Shown: in pieces, positions 1 to 5,425 of the stretch
Layout: every line of letters starts with the position of its first letter
Position numbering within the stretch: the stretch's first letter is position 1
Origin: Paraprevotella sp.
GTDB lineage: Bacteria > Bacteroidota > Bacteroidia > Bacteroidales > Bacteroidaceae
Direction of reading: 5' to 3'
DNA length: 5,438 nucleotides
Assembly (NCBI GenBank): GCA_021205005.1
Contig: JAJPYK010000140.1
Span: 7,581 to 13,018 of the forward strand
The notes under the pieces: generated by a model
Seen by the model: the letters and a program-made list of their open reading frames with translations, nothing else
Database searches by the model: none
Told to the model about the DNA's origin: nothing
Made by a program: the position numbers and the translations under genes

Positions 1-738
1 CCGGTTCACAAAAAGGTCGTGGGCGAAGCGCAGGTAAATGTAGATGTCGAGCGAATAATGGTGCGTGATGAAAGCACGCGCGCTGGCTCCTCCGGGTATG
101 GATTGCAGGATGGGGGTCTCCACTTCCGTATAACCGGCCTCATCGAGGGCGGCACGGAGTGTCTTGACCACAGCGGCACGTTTCAGGAACGTGCTTTTTA
201 CCTGGCTGTTGACGATCAGGTCCACGTAGCGTTGGCGGTAGCGCAATTCCGGATCATCGAACGAGTCGTATACCTCTCCGTCTTTTATCTTGACGATGGG
301 CAGCGGCTTGATGCTTTTGGCCAGTACGGTCAACTCTTGTGCGTGTACGCTGATTTCTCCTGTTTGAGTCTTGAAAACGAAACCTTTCACGCCTACGAAA
401 TCGCCCAGGTCGAGCAGTTTTTTGAAAACGGTGTTATACAGATCCTTGTTTTCTCCCGGACAAATGTCATCGCGGGTGACGTATACCTGTATGCGCCCTT
501 TGCTGTCTTGCAATTCCATGAAAGACGCTTTTCCCATGATGCGCCGGCTCATGATTCGGCCGGCGATACATACTTGGCGTTTTTCTGCGGCCTCGTCGTC
601 GTAGTTCGATTTGATGTCGACTGAAAATGTATCGGTGGGATATGCTGCGGCCGGATACGGGTCGATACCCAAGGCGCGGAGTTCGTTCAGGTTGTTCCTT
701 CTTACGATTTCTTGTTCGCTTAACTCTAAAACATTCAT
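1..738 (-). CDS. lysS: Lysyl-tRNA synthetase, class II, N-terminal part (runs off the left edge)
   Basis: Charges tRNA-Lys with lysine in the cytoplasm. The ORF starts at ATG 738-736 with MNVLELSEQEI, the usual Bacteroidales LysS N-terminus as I remember it, and stays open for 246 codons to the window edge; the full family length is about 500-580. Residues about 55-140 form the OB-fold anticodon-binding domain (VCIAGRIMSRRIMGKASF, then ELQDSKGRIQVYVTRDDICP). The class II catalytic core begins with DPELRYRQRYVDL near residues 165-177 and motif 1 (EAGYTEVETPIL, ending at 211), followed by GGASAR at 216-221. From residue 222 on, many positions differ from the strongly conserved consensus, including Asp241 where the lysine-binding Glu is expected (see findings). 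It is transcribed away from the polysaccharide genes from its own promoter and is probably a conserved chromosomal gene flanking that locus. Confidence 0.93.
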   Translation of the reverse strand, partial: MNVLELSEQEIVRRNNLNELRALGIDPYPAAAYPTDTFSVDIKSNYDDEAAEKRQVCIAGRIMSRRIMGKASFMELQDSKGRIQVYVTRDDICPGENKDLYNTVFKKLLDLGDFVGVKGFVFKTQTGEISVHAQELTVLAKSIKPLPIVKIKDGEVYDSFDDPELRYRQRYVDLIVNSQVKSTFLKRAAVVKTLRAALDEAGYTEVETPILQSIPGGASARAFITHHYSLDIYIYLRFAHDLFVNR

Positions 739-764
739 TTCTATTCTGGTTTCGATATTTGGGG

Positions 765-796
765 CAAAATTACAAAAGTTTTTTGAGTGTCCCAAT
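765..796 (-). promoter_or_regulatory. lysS promoter, Bacteroidetes type
   Basis: Read on the minus strand, there is a -7 element TAATTTTG (772-765), a perfect match to TAnnTTTG. It is preceded by exactly 20 bases and then ATTG (796-793), close to the TTTG -33 element. Transcription would start near 758-762, leaving an A-rich 5' leader of about 20 bases before the ATG at 738. The match and the spacing to lysS are seen in the sequence; activity is inferred. Confidence 0.75.
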
Positions 797-1283
797 GGTT
801 TGTCCGTTTATTAACGGCCGTATCGGCGTCCCGTAAGTTTTTTATATCCGGCAGACATAAGGAATCTTTATCGTCGGACGATCTGTCGCCGTGCTGTGCT
901 TGCTCCGGTGAGCCGTATCCGTATCTTTCACCGTAACAGGTTGGACTTCAAAAGAATGGAGCGTGCGTGGTGAGCGGTGTCGTGCGCAGGTCTTTTCGTG
1001 CGGTGAAGGAAAGGTGAAGGGTAATATATAAGAGGTTTCACCGTAATGGATTGATTATTAATAGGTATGAAGGATGCGAAGGCTTTTTTGCATATAACTT
1101 CTTTGTTGTAGGGTGCGATAAAGAATGTCATGCGGACAATGTGAAATCATTCTCCTGAGATTGATTTTCCGATCTCCGCAGAATGAAAAATCAATCTGCG
1201 GACGTTGTTCTGCGTTTTTTCTGAAGATCATGGAGTACCCGATGCCTTTATCGTTTTTTTTTACCATAAAAACCACTCCGTCT
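797..1283. other. Divergent intergenic region without a supported gene
   Basis: This lies between the lysS promoter and the first polysaccharide promoter. Short open frames exist on both strands (minus 1058-1357, plus 1125-1370), but they overlap each other, lack a recognisable domain and carry no good ribosome binding site. I see an 11-base direct repeat TTTCACCGTAA at 926-936 and 1036-1046, and an inverted pair CGGTGAA (1001-1007) / TTCACCG (1037-1043). The only strong structure is the set of nested inverted repeats at 1158-1220, listed separately. I found no TAnnTTTG promoter on either strand inside 840-1280. Confidence 0.6.
1158..1220 (+). repeat. Nested, mutually exclusive inverted repeats ending in a T run
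   Basis: Arm A, AGATTGATTTT (1158-1168), is perfectly complementary to arm C, AAAATCAATCT (1187-1197). Arm B, TCCGCAGA (1175-1182), is perfectly complementary to arm D, TCTGCGGA (1195-1202), and D overlaps C. CGCAGAA (1177-1183) also pairs with TTCTGCG (1208-1214), which is followed directly by six T (1215-1220), as in an intrinsic terminator reading rightward. The three pairings cannot all form together. No plus-strand promoter was found upstream, so this could equally be a protein-binding site. The base pairing is seen; any function is inferred. Confidence 0.5.
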
Positions 1284-1314
1284 TTTGATGATAATAAGAA
1301 AATAATTATCTTTG
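1284..1314 (+). promoter_or_regulatory. Promoter P1 for the polysaccharide operon
   Basis: TTTG (1284-1287), 19 bases, then TATCTTTG (1307-1314) matches the Bacteroidetes consensus in both boxes and in spacing. The start would be near 1320, giving a leader of about 165 bases before upxY, a suitable length for UpxY-type control acting on a 5' leader. A 6-base inverted repeat, GATAAT (1290-1295) / ATTATC (1305-1310), lies in the spacer and runs into the -7 box, so a repressor or activator could bind there. Confidence 0.72.
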
Positions 1315-1365
1315 CCCACGAATCTCCGGTATTGCATTGGGACTTGCAGACTGTCATATTGCAGT

Positions 1366-1398
1366 ATTGAAACGGACGAAGACTTGTGCTTAACTTTG
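1366..1398 (+). promoter_or_regulatory. Second promoter candidate P2 for the polysaccharide operon
   Basis: ATTG (1366-1369), 21 bases, then TAACTTTG (1391-1398). The -7 box is a perfect TAnnTTTG match, while the -33 box has one mismatch and the longest usual spacing. Start would be near 1404, about 25 bases before the leader ORF, and the short 5' end would carry that ORF's Shine-Dalgarno sequence. It is weaker than P1 and could be a chance match in AT-rich DNA. Confidence 0.45.
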
Positions 1399-1418
1399 AA
1401 CAAACGGTTTCGGCGGGA

Positions 1419-1424
1419 AAGGAG
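1419..1424 (+). promoter_or_regulatory. Ribosome binding site of the leader ORF
   Basis: AAGGAG is a near-perfect Shine-Dalgarno sequence ending 4 bases before ATG 1429. This is notable because Bacteroidetes genes mostly lack Shine-Dalgarno sequences, and the other starts in this window rely on A-rich upstream stretches. It is the main reason to take the short ORF seriously. Confidence 0.5.
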
Positions 1425-1428
1425 ATTT

Positions 1429-1485
1429 ATGACAGATGAAAGGCGTTTTTCTTGTCCTTTGCTGTCCTCACGTTTTAACGTGTGA
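1429..1485 (+). CDS. Putative 18-aa leader peptide upstream of upxY
   Basis: The short ORF encodes MTDERRFSCPLLSSRFNV. It starts 4 bases after AAGGAG, and its stop TGA (1483-1485) shares a base with ATG 1485 of upxY (TGATG), a classic arrangement for translational coupling. Its last codons lie in a small hairpin, CACGT-TTTA-ACGTG (1469-1482), just before the upxY start. A ribosome finishing the peptide would melt this hairpin and could reinitiate at upxY. The peptide has no recognised family and no run of one amino acid as in classical attenuators; it may act only through being translated. Position and overlap are seen; expression and function are inferred. It could also be a chance ORF. Confidence 0.4.
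   Translation: MTDERRFSCPLLSSRFNV
1469..1482 (+). promoter_or_regulatory. Small hairpin at the upxY translation start
   Basis: CACGT (1469-1473) and ACGTG (1478-1482) pair around a 4-base TTTA loop, directly before ATG 1485. The stem is short and has no following T run, so it is not a terminator. If it forms in RNA it could limit access to the upxY start unless the leader ORF is translated. Confidence 0.35.
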
Positions 1486-2243
1486 TGGGTACGTTGATGA
1501 ATGTAGCCACTAATCCGGAAGAACGCCAAGGCGATTTTCCGAGTGAAGGTTTATCTCCTCTCACAGCCGCCGATCTTTCGCAAGATGACAGAATCGGGGT
1601 GTCCTTGGATTGTGTCCTCCATCCTACGCATGAATTTCCTCAGGATTATAGATGGTATGCGATAAGAGCCACTTACGGTTGTGAACAGGAGGCCGAAGAT
1701 TTGGTGACAGATTTGGGCTTATTAGCTTATGTGCCGAAGCGAAAGACATTGAAATTGGTCCGTGGAAAGAAAAAGAAGGTGACCGAGTCCTTATTGCCCA
1801 ATCTTCTTTTCGTCTTTACGGATGAATCCACCGCCCGTAAATTGGTATCCATGCCTTTGCGTTCCGACCATTGTCGCCGTGACAAGATGCCCGTCACTCT
1901 TCATTTCATGTATGACCATACCTCTTTGAATCCGAACGGGCAGAACTGTGTCGTGACAATTCCTCGTCAGGAGATGTTGAATCTCATTCGTTTCACCCTT
2001 GCGGGCAGTGAGTGCGTACGTGCAGTTTCTCAGTCCGAATTTCGTATCAAGGCCGATCAGCAGGTGATGATCACCGAGGGAGAGTTCAAGGGTGTGGTAG
2101 GTCGTGTGGCCCGTGTCGGCCGTCAGACCTGTGTGGTTGTAGATTTACAGCCGATCTGTTTTTTTGCTTCGGCTTATATTCCTAAAGCCTTTTTACAAGT
2201 AGTGGACGGTGCGGAACCTGTTTCCGAAACTTCGCAGGTGTGA
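1485..2243 (+). CDS. UpxY-family NusG-like transcription antiterminator, long form
   Basis: Specialised NusG paralogue that binds RNA polymerase near the promoter of a capsule or exopolysaccharide operon and prevents early termination. The 252-residue protein has an unusual N-terminal extension of about 55 residues, rich in D, E, S and P. An NGN domain follows from W57 (WYAIRATYGCEQEAEDL, YVPKRKTLKLVRGKKKK, then LPNLLFVFT at 104-112). A linker of about 65 residues contains the segments TLHFMYDHTSLNPNG and VTIPRQEMLNLIRFT, typical of the longer Bacteroidales UpxY subgroup as I recall it. The C-terminal KOW motif is GEFKGVVGRVARVGRQ near 199-214. Classical B. fragilis UpxY proteins are about 170-180 residues. 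GTG 1482 and ATG 1497 are alternative starts in frame; I prefer ATG 1485 because it overlaps the stop of the leader ORF. No upxZ follows. Confidence is high for the family and lower for the exact start. Confidence 0.88.
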   Translation: MGTLMNVATNPEERQGDFPSEGLSPLTAADLSQDDRIGVSLDCVLHPTHEFPQDYRWYAIRATYGCEQEAEDLVTDLGLLAYVPKRKTLKLVRGKKKKVTESLLPNLLFVFTDESTARKLVSMPLRSDHCRRDKMPVTLHFMYDHTSLNPNGQNCVVTIPRQEMLNLIRFTLAGSECVRAVSQSEFRIKADQQVMITEGEFKGVVGRVARVGRQTCVVVDLQPICFFASAYIPKAFLQVVDGAEPVSETSQV

Positions 2244-2415
2244 AGAGATGAAAGGAACAAGGGGGAGAATTTTTGCTGGGAAAATGAAGGGGCGGAACTA
2301 TAAAAACTGATATTGGTTAAGAATCATAATTACTATGGTCGAATGTCATTTGGCATAGTAGTGCGGAAAGATAATACTTCTATTTCCTTTTTCAGTCAGA
2401 AAAGATATAAATTTC
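2244..2415 (+). other. Gap between upxY and wzx, no gene; no upxZ
   Basis: Many Bacteroides capsule loci have upxZ directly after upxY. Here there is only non-coding AT-rich sequence, a 20-codon ORF at 2248-2310 that I do not believe, and one inverted repeat. I found no TAnnTTTG promoter, so wzx is probably read from the promoter(s) before upxY. The base composition changes visibly from this AT-rich gap into the GC-richer genes downstream. Confidence 0.65.
2329..2362 (+). repeat. Hairpin in the upxY-wzx gap
   Basis: ATTACTATG (2329-2337) pairs with CATAGTAGT (2354-2362) over 9 bases with one G-U pair, around a 16-base loop; seven pairs (TACTATG/CATAGTA) are perfect. There is no T run right after it, although T-rich sequence begins about 20 bases later (near 2378-2392). 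It is too weak for a convincing intrinsic terminator. It could be a pause site, an RNA-processing site or a stabiliser of the 5' end of the wzx message. Confidence 0.4.
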
Positions 2416-3948
2416 ATGTTTGACACCTCGGAAAACAACAAACGCATCGCGAAAAACACGTTGCTGCTCTATTTTCGGATGTTCTTCATCATGGCGGTAC
2501 ACTTGTTTACGAGCCGTGTCATACTGAGAGCACTTGGGATTGTCGACTTCGGAATCTATAATGTGGTGGGCGGTGTGGTGGCCATGATGGGTATTCTGAA
2601 TAATGCCATGGCCGTATCGACGCAGAGGTATCTGACATTTGAGCTTGTACGGGGAGATGACGTCAGACTCAAACAGGTGTTCAGCATCTGCTTCACCATA
2701 TTCATCCTGTTGTCTGTCATTGTACTGGTCTTTGCGGAAACGGTCGGTTTGTGGTTCTTGAACACGCAGATGGTTATACCCGCCGAGCGGATGACCGCGG
2801 CGAACTGGGTCTATCAGTTTTCTGTCATATCGTGCATCAATACCATTCTGATGACTCCATACAATGCGGTTATTATCGCTCATGAGAAGATGGGTGTGTA
2901 TGCTTATGTCAGTGTATTGGAGGTCGTGCAGCGGCTGTTGATCTACTACGGTGTGATCGTTTCGCCTTTCGATCATCTGATCACTTATGCGATACTGTTC
3001 ATGTCCACCTCTCTCACAGTGGCGATGATCTACCGTATATATTGCATACGCCATTGTCCCGAATCGAGGTACGCCTTTTACTGGGACCGGCCCTTGTTCC
3101 TGCAACTCACCTCTTATTCGGGGTGGAATCTTTTCGGTGCGCTTTCCGGCCTGGTCAGAGGCCACGGATTGAACATCCTGCTCAACCTGTTCTTTTCTCC
3201 GGCGGTCAATGCGGCCCGCGGCATAGCCAGTCAGGTGGATTCCGCCATCGCACAGTTTTTCACGAACTTCTATACGGCGGTACGTCCTCAGATCACCAAA
3301 TATTATGCGCAGAATGACCTGGAGAATATGTTCCGGCTCGTGATCAGGAGCTCGAAATTCACCTTTTTCCTGATTTTCCTGATCGCGCAGCCCATCCTGG
3401 TGGAGACCCCTTTCGTGATCGGCCTGTGGCTGGGGCAGTTGCCGGAATATGTGGTGGGGTTCACGCGGATCATCGTGATCACCTCCGCCATAGACTCGAT
3501 GGCCAGTCCGTTGATGACGACCTGTCATGCCACCGGCAGGATCAGACTTTATCAGTCGGTGGTGGGGACGCTGGTCATCCTGAATTTCCCCGTGTCGTAT
3601 GTGGTCCTCAAATATATGTCGGGAAGCCCCATCACGGTGTTCTATGTCTCTTTGGCCATCGCCATTCTTGCCTTTTTCACGCGGCTGTGGATCGTCAACC
3701 GTCTGGTTGATTTTCCAGTCTGCAGGTTCTTGAAGGAGGCAGTCCTGCGGGTGTGTGCCGTGGGGGCGCTGGCCTCTATTCCTCCGCTTCTGTTCGCCCA
3801 TTTCATGAAGGAGGGCTTCTGGACGTCCGTATCCGACATCATTCTGTGTCTGGTCTCCGCCGTGACGTTCATCTGGTTCTCGGGCATGACTAAGGGCGAA
3901 AGGACGCACATCACAGAGGCAGTAATGAACAAGATCAGAAAGATATGA
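2416..3948 (+). CDS. wzx: Wzx-type polysaccharide flippase (MOP/PST superfamily)
   Basis: An inner-membrane protein expected to flip undecaprenyl-linked repeat units to the periplasm for Wzy-dependent polymerisation. The 510 residues are strongly hydrophobic, with about 12-14 membrane segments, for example 16-35, 45-65, 89-110, 135-155, 165-183, 188-207, 316-338, 348-366, 380-400, 406-424, 443-462 and 472-490. The N-terminus has the family's RxxxNTLLLYFRM/TSRVILRALGxxDFGIYNVVGG pattern (10-54). The central NAARGIASQVDSAIAQFF (265-282), ending in RPQITKYYA (290-298), is typical of Bacteroidales Wzx proteins. ATG 2416 follows an A-rich stretch. The stop overlaps the next start as ATGA (3945-3948), so the two genes are translationally coupled. 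Substrate cannot be read from sequence. Length is normal for the family and no defect is seen. Confidence 0.9.
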   Translation: MFDTSENNKRIAKNTLLLYFRMFFIMAVHLFTSRVILRALGIVDFGIYNVVGGVVAMMGILNNAMAVSTQRYLTFELVRGDDVRLKQVFSICFTIFILLSVIVLVFAETVGLWFLNTQMVIPAERMTAANWVYQFSVISCINTILMTPYNAVIIAHEKMGVYAYVSVLEVVQRLLIYYGVIVSPFDHLITYAILFMSTSLTVAMIYRIYCIRHCPESRYAFYWDRPLFLQLTSYSGWNLFGALSGLVRGHGLNILLNLFFSPAVNAARGIASQVDSAIAQFFTNFYTAVRPQITKYYAQNDLENMFRLVIRSSKFTFFLIFLIAQPILVETPFVIGLWLGQLPEYVVGFTRIIVITSAIDSMASPLMTTCHATGRIRLYQSVVGTLVILNFPVSYVVLKYMSGSPITVFYVSLAIAILAFFTRLWIVNRLVDFPVCRFLKEAVLRVCAVGALASIPPLLFAHFMKEGFWTSVSDIILCLVSAVTFIWFSGMTKGERTHITEAVMNKIRKI

Positions 3949-5132
3949 TAGAGCTGGCAGAAAAAGAGTTGTGTACGGGATGCGGGGCCTGTGCCTATGT
4001 CTGTCCCAAGTCGTGCATCACGATGCGGGAAAATGAGACGGGAATCATTTATCCGGCGGTGGATGACGCGGACTGCATTTCCTGCCGTCGTTGTGAAAAT
4101 ACCTGTCCGATACTCGTCCCGGTGGAGCTGCATGCCCCGGAGAAGGCTTATGCCGCATGGAGCCGCGACGAGGGAGAGCGGCGGACTTCCGCTTCGGGAG
4201 GCGTCGCCATAGAGCTGTACAAGCAGGCCCTGACTGAGGGATGTCAATGTGTGGGTGCCTCGCAAAATGCGGATTTCTCAGTCACGCATAAACTGGCCTC
4301 GACAGCGGACGAACTCCGTGCGTTCAAGAACTCGAAATACGTGTTCAGTGACCTGTACGACGTCTTGCCCCGGATCAGAGAGTCGTTGCGGCGCGGCGAC
4401 AAAGTCTGTTTCATAGGGCTTCCCTGTCAGGTGGCGGCCCTGCGGAAGATGTTCCGCGACGACGAACGTCTTCTGACGGTCGACCTGATTTGTCACGGTA
4501 CGACGCCGGTCGCCTACCTGCGCCGGCATATAGCCGAAATAGCCGGCAGATACGGCAAGAGCACCTCCGGCATGTCTTTCCGTGATCCGGCTATGGGCAC
4601 ACAGACGTATACCTTCACATTGTATGACGGGCAGGGGCGGCTGTATTATGCGGGGCGGACAAAAGACGGGGATTCGTATCAGTTCGGGTATCATCGCGCC
4701 GTAAGTTACAGGGAGAACTGTTACCATTGCCGCTTCGCCCGATCGGAAAGGACTAGCGATTTGACAATAGGCGATTATCATGGATTAGGGGCGGTGTTGC
4801 CCTGCACGTTCCCTCCTGATAAGGTTTCGGTGATACTGGTCAATACGGCCAAGGGCCGTTCTTTCGTCGGCCGTTTGCAGGTCGATGCACGTATCGCCGC
4901 CGTGGAAAGGCCTTTGCAGGAACCTTTGCAGCATGAGCCTCAGCTTCGGCATCCGTCGGTGAAGAACAAGTTCCGTCTCTTGTTCGAGAAGGAAATAGCG
5001 GCAAGTCATGGCGATTTCGAGACGGCCATAGCGCGTCCGCAGAAGCGGTATCGTAGGGCCGAGGCGATACACGATTTCATCCGTCTCCCTTTTCACATAT
5101 TACGTGGGTTCAAAAATAAGATAATAAGATGA
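3945..5132 (+). CDS. Ferredoxin-FrhB-like iron-sulfur protein of a polysaccharide locus
   Basis: A 395-residue cytoplasmic protein with an N-terminal 2[4Fe-4S] ferredoxin domain. The first cluster is C10-x2-C13-x2-C16-x3-C20-P, the second C44-x2-C47-x2-C50-x3-C54-P. The rest matches the coenzyme F420 hydrogenase/dehydrogenase beta-subunit (FrhB) family: TSASGGVA (81-88), GLPCQVAAL (158-166), DLICHG (180-185), a C259-x2-C262 pair in RENCYHCRFA, and SDLTIGDYHG (271-280), close to the usual SDITLGDFWG. All cluster ligands are intact. Bacteroidales are not known to make F420, so the name reflects homology and not the cofactor; flavin is more likely. Such proteins often sit next to pyruvyl transferases in Bacteroidales glycan loci, as here. 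Their role there is not settled; redox modification of a sugar or of its donor is a guess. ATGA overlaps join it to both neighbours. Confidence 0.88.
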   Translation: MIELAEKELCTGCGACAYVCPKSCITMRENETGIIYPAVDDADCISCRRCENTCPILVPVELHAPEKAYAAWSRDEGERRTSASGGVAIELYKQALTEGCQCVGASQNADFSVTHKLASTADELRAFKNSKYVFSDLYDVLPRIRESLRRGDKVCFIGLPCQVAALRKMFRDDERLLTVDLICHGTTPVAYLRRHIAEIAGRYGKSTSGMSFRDPAMGTQTYTFTLYDGQGRLYYAGRTKDGDSYQFGYHRAVSYRENCYHCRFARSERTSDLTIGDYHGLGAVLPCTFPPDKVSVILVNTAKGRSFVGRLQVDARIAAVERPLQEPLQHEPQLRHPSVKNKFRLLFEKEIAASHGDFETAIARPQKRYRRAEAIHDFIRLPFHILRGFKNKIIR

Positions 5133-5425
5133 AAATAGGAATCATCACGGTACACAACTCGCCGAATTATGGCGCTAGCCTTCAGTCCTATGCTTTATGG
5201 GCATATATCGAGCGGCAAGGGCATTCTTGTGAGGTCATAGACTTGCACCGTCCCTACCAGGACGATTACATTCCGTCAAGGCGATACCGGCCCTACGGTG
5301 TGGAGAGGACGTATAAGTCCATCGTCAAATCCTTCGTCCGCCGCTTCGTCCGCCGTCCGAAGGGCAATGCCCTTTATTCCGAGGAGAGGGTGTGTCATAA
5401 TTCAAAAAGCACTTTGAAAAAGTAA
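5129..5425 (+). pseudogene. Polysaccharide pyruvyl transferase, truncated after about 86 codons
   Basis: The N-terminus (MKIGIITVHNSPNYGASLQSY, then AYIERQGHSCEVIDL) is the start of a PS_pyruv_trans (CsaB/WcaK-like) enzyme, which transfers pyruvate from phosphoenolpyruvate to a sugar as a ketal. Family members are about 330-400 residues; this frame ends at 98. Up to about SEER (84-87) the sequence is as expected, including RRPKGNALYS, which in relatives is followed by a charged stretch leading into the rest of the domain. Here it changes to VCHNSKSTLKK and a stop, and base composition changes to AT-rich at the same point. The missing part includes the whole C-terminal PEP-binding half, so the product should be inactive. 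An insertion sequence end is the likely cause. The start overlaps the previous stop as ATGA (5129-5132). Confidence 0.75.

Noticed and set aside
19..624. A 201-codon open frame on the plus strand at the left edge
   Set aside because: It is antisense to lysS, whose protein is clearly recognised on the minus strand in a family-typical frame.
926..1046. An 11-base direct repeat TTTCACCGTAA (926-936, 1036-1046) as a possible CRISPR or regulatory array
   Set aside because: There are only two copies, 110 bases apart, with no third copy or spacer pattern.
1058..1370. Overlapping small ORFs on both strands in the intergenic region (minus 1058-1357, plus 1125-1370)
   Set aside because: They have no recognisable domain or ribosome binding site, overlap each other on opposite strands and run across the P1 promoter.
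799..1380. An inverted pair TTTGTCCGTTT (799-809 region) and AAACGGACGAA (1370-1380) that could flank an invertible promoter segment
   Set aside because: It matches at only 10 of 11 positions. One such pair is expected by chance in about 600 bases, and it lies within AT-rich sequence without longer flanking similarity.
2248..2310. A 20-codon ORF after upxY that might be an upxZ remnant
   Set aside because: The short basic peptide has no resemblance to UpxZ and no ribosome binding site.
2392..3909. A 505-codon open frame on the minus strand almost covering wzx
   Set aside because: It is rich in H, R, D, Q and G with no domain, as expected from the antisense of a hydrophobic membrane-protein gene. 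The opposite strand has an unmistakable flippase with operon overlaps.
3642..4781. Minus-strand open frames over the end of wzx and the iron-sulfur gene (3642-4265, 4278-4781)
   Set aside because: They are shadows of the plus-strand genes in GC-rich DNA; the plus strand has intact cysteine clusters and family motifs.
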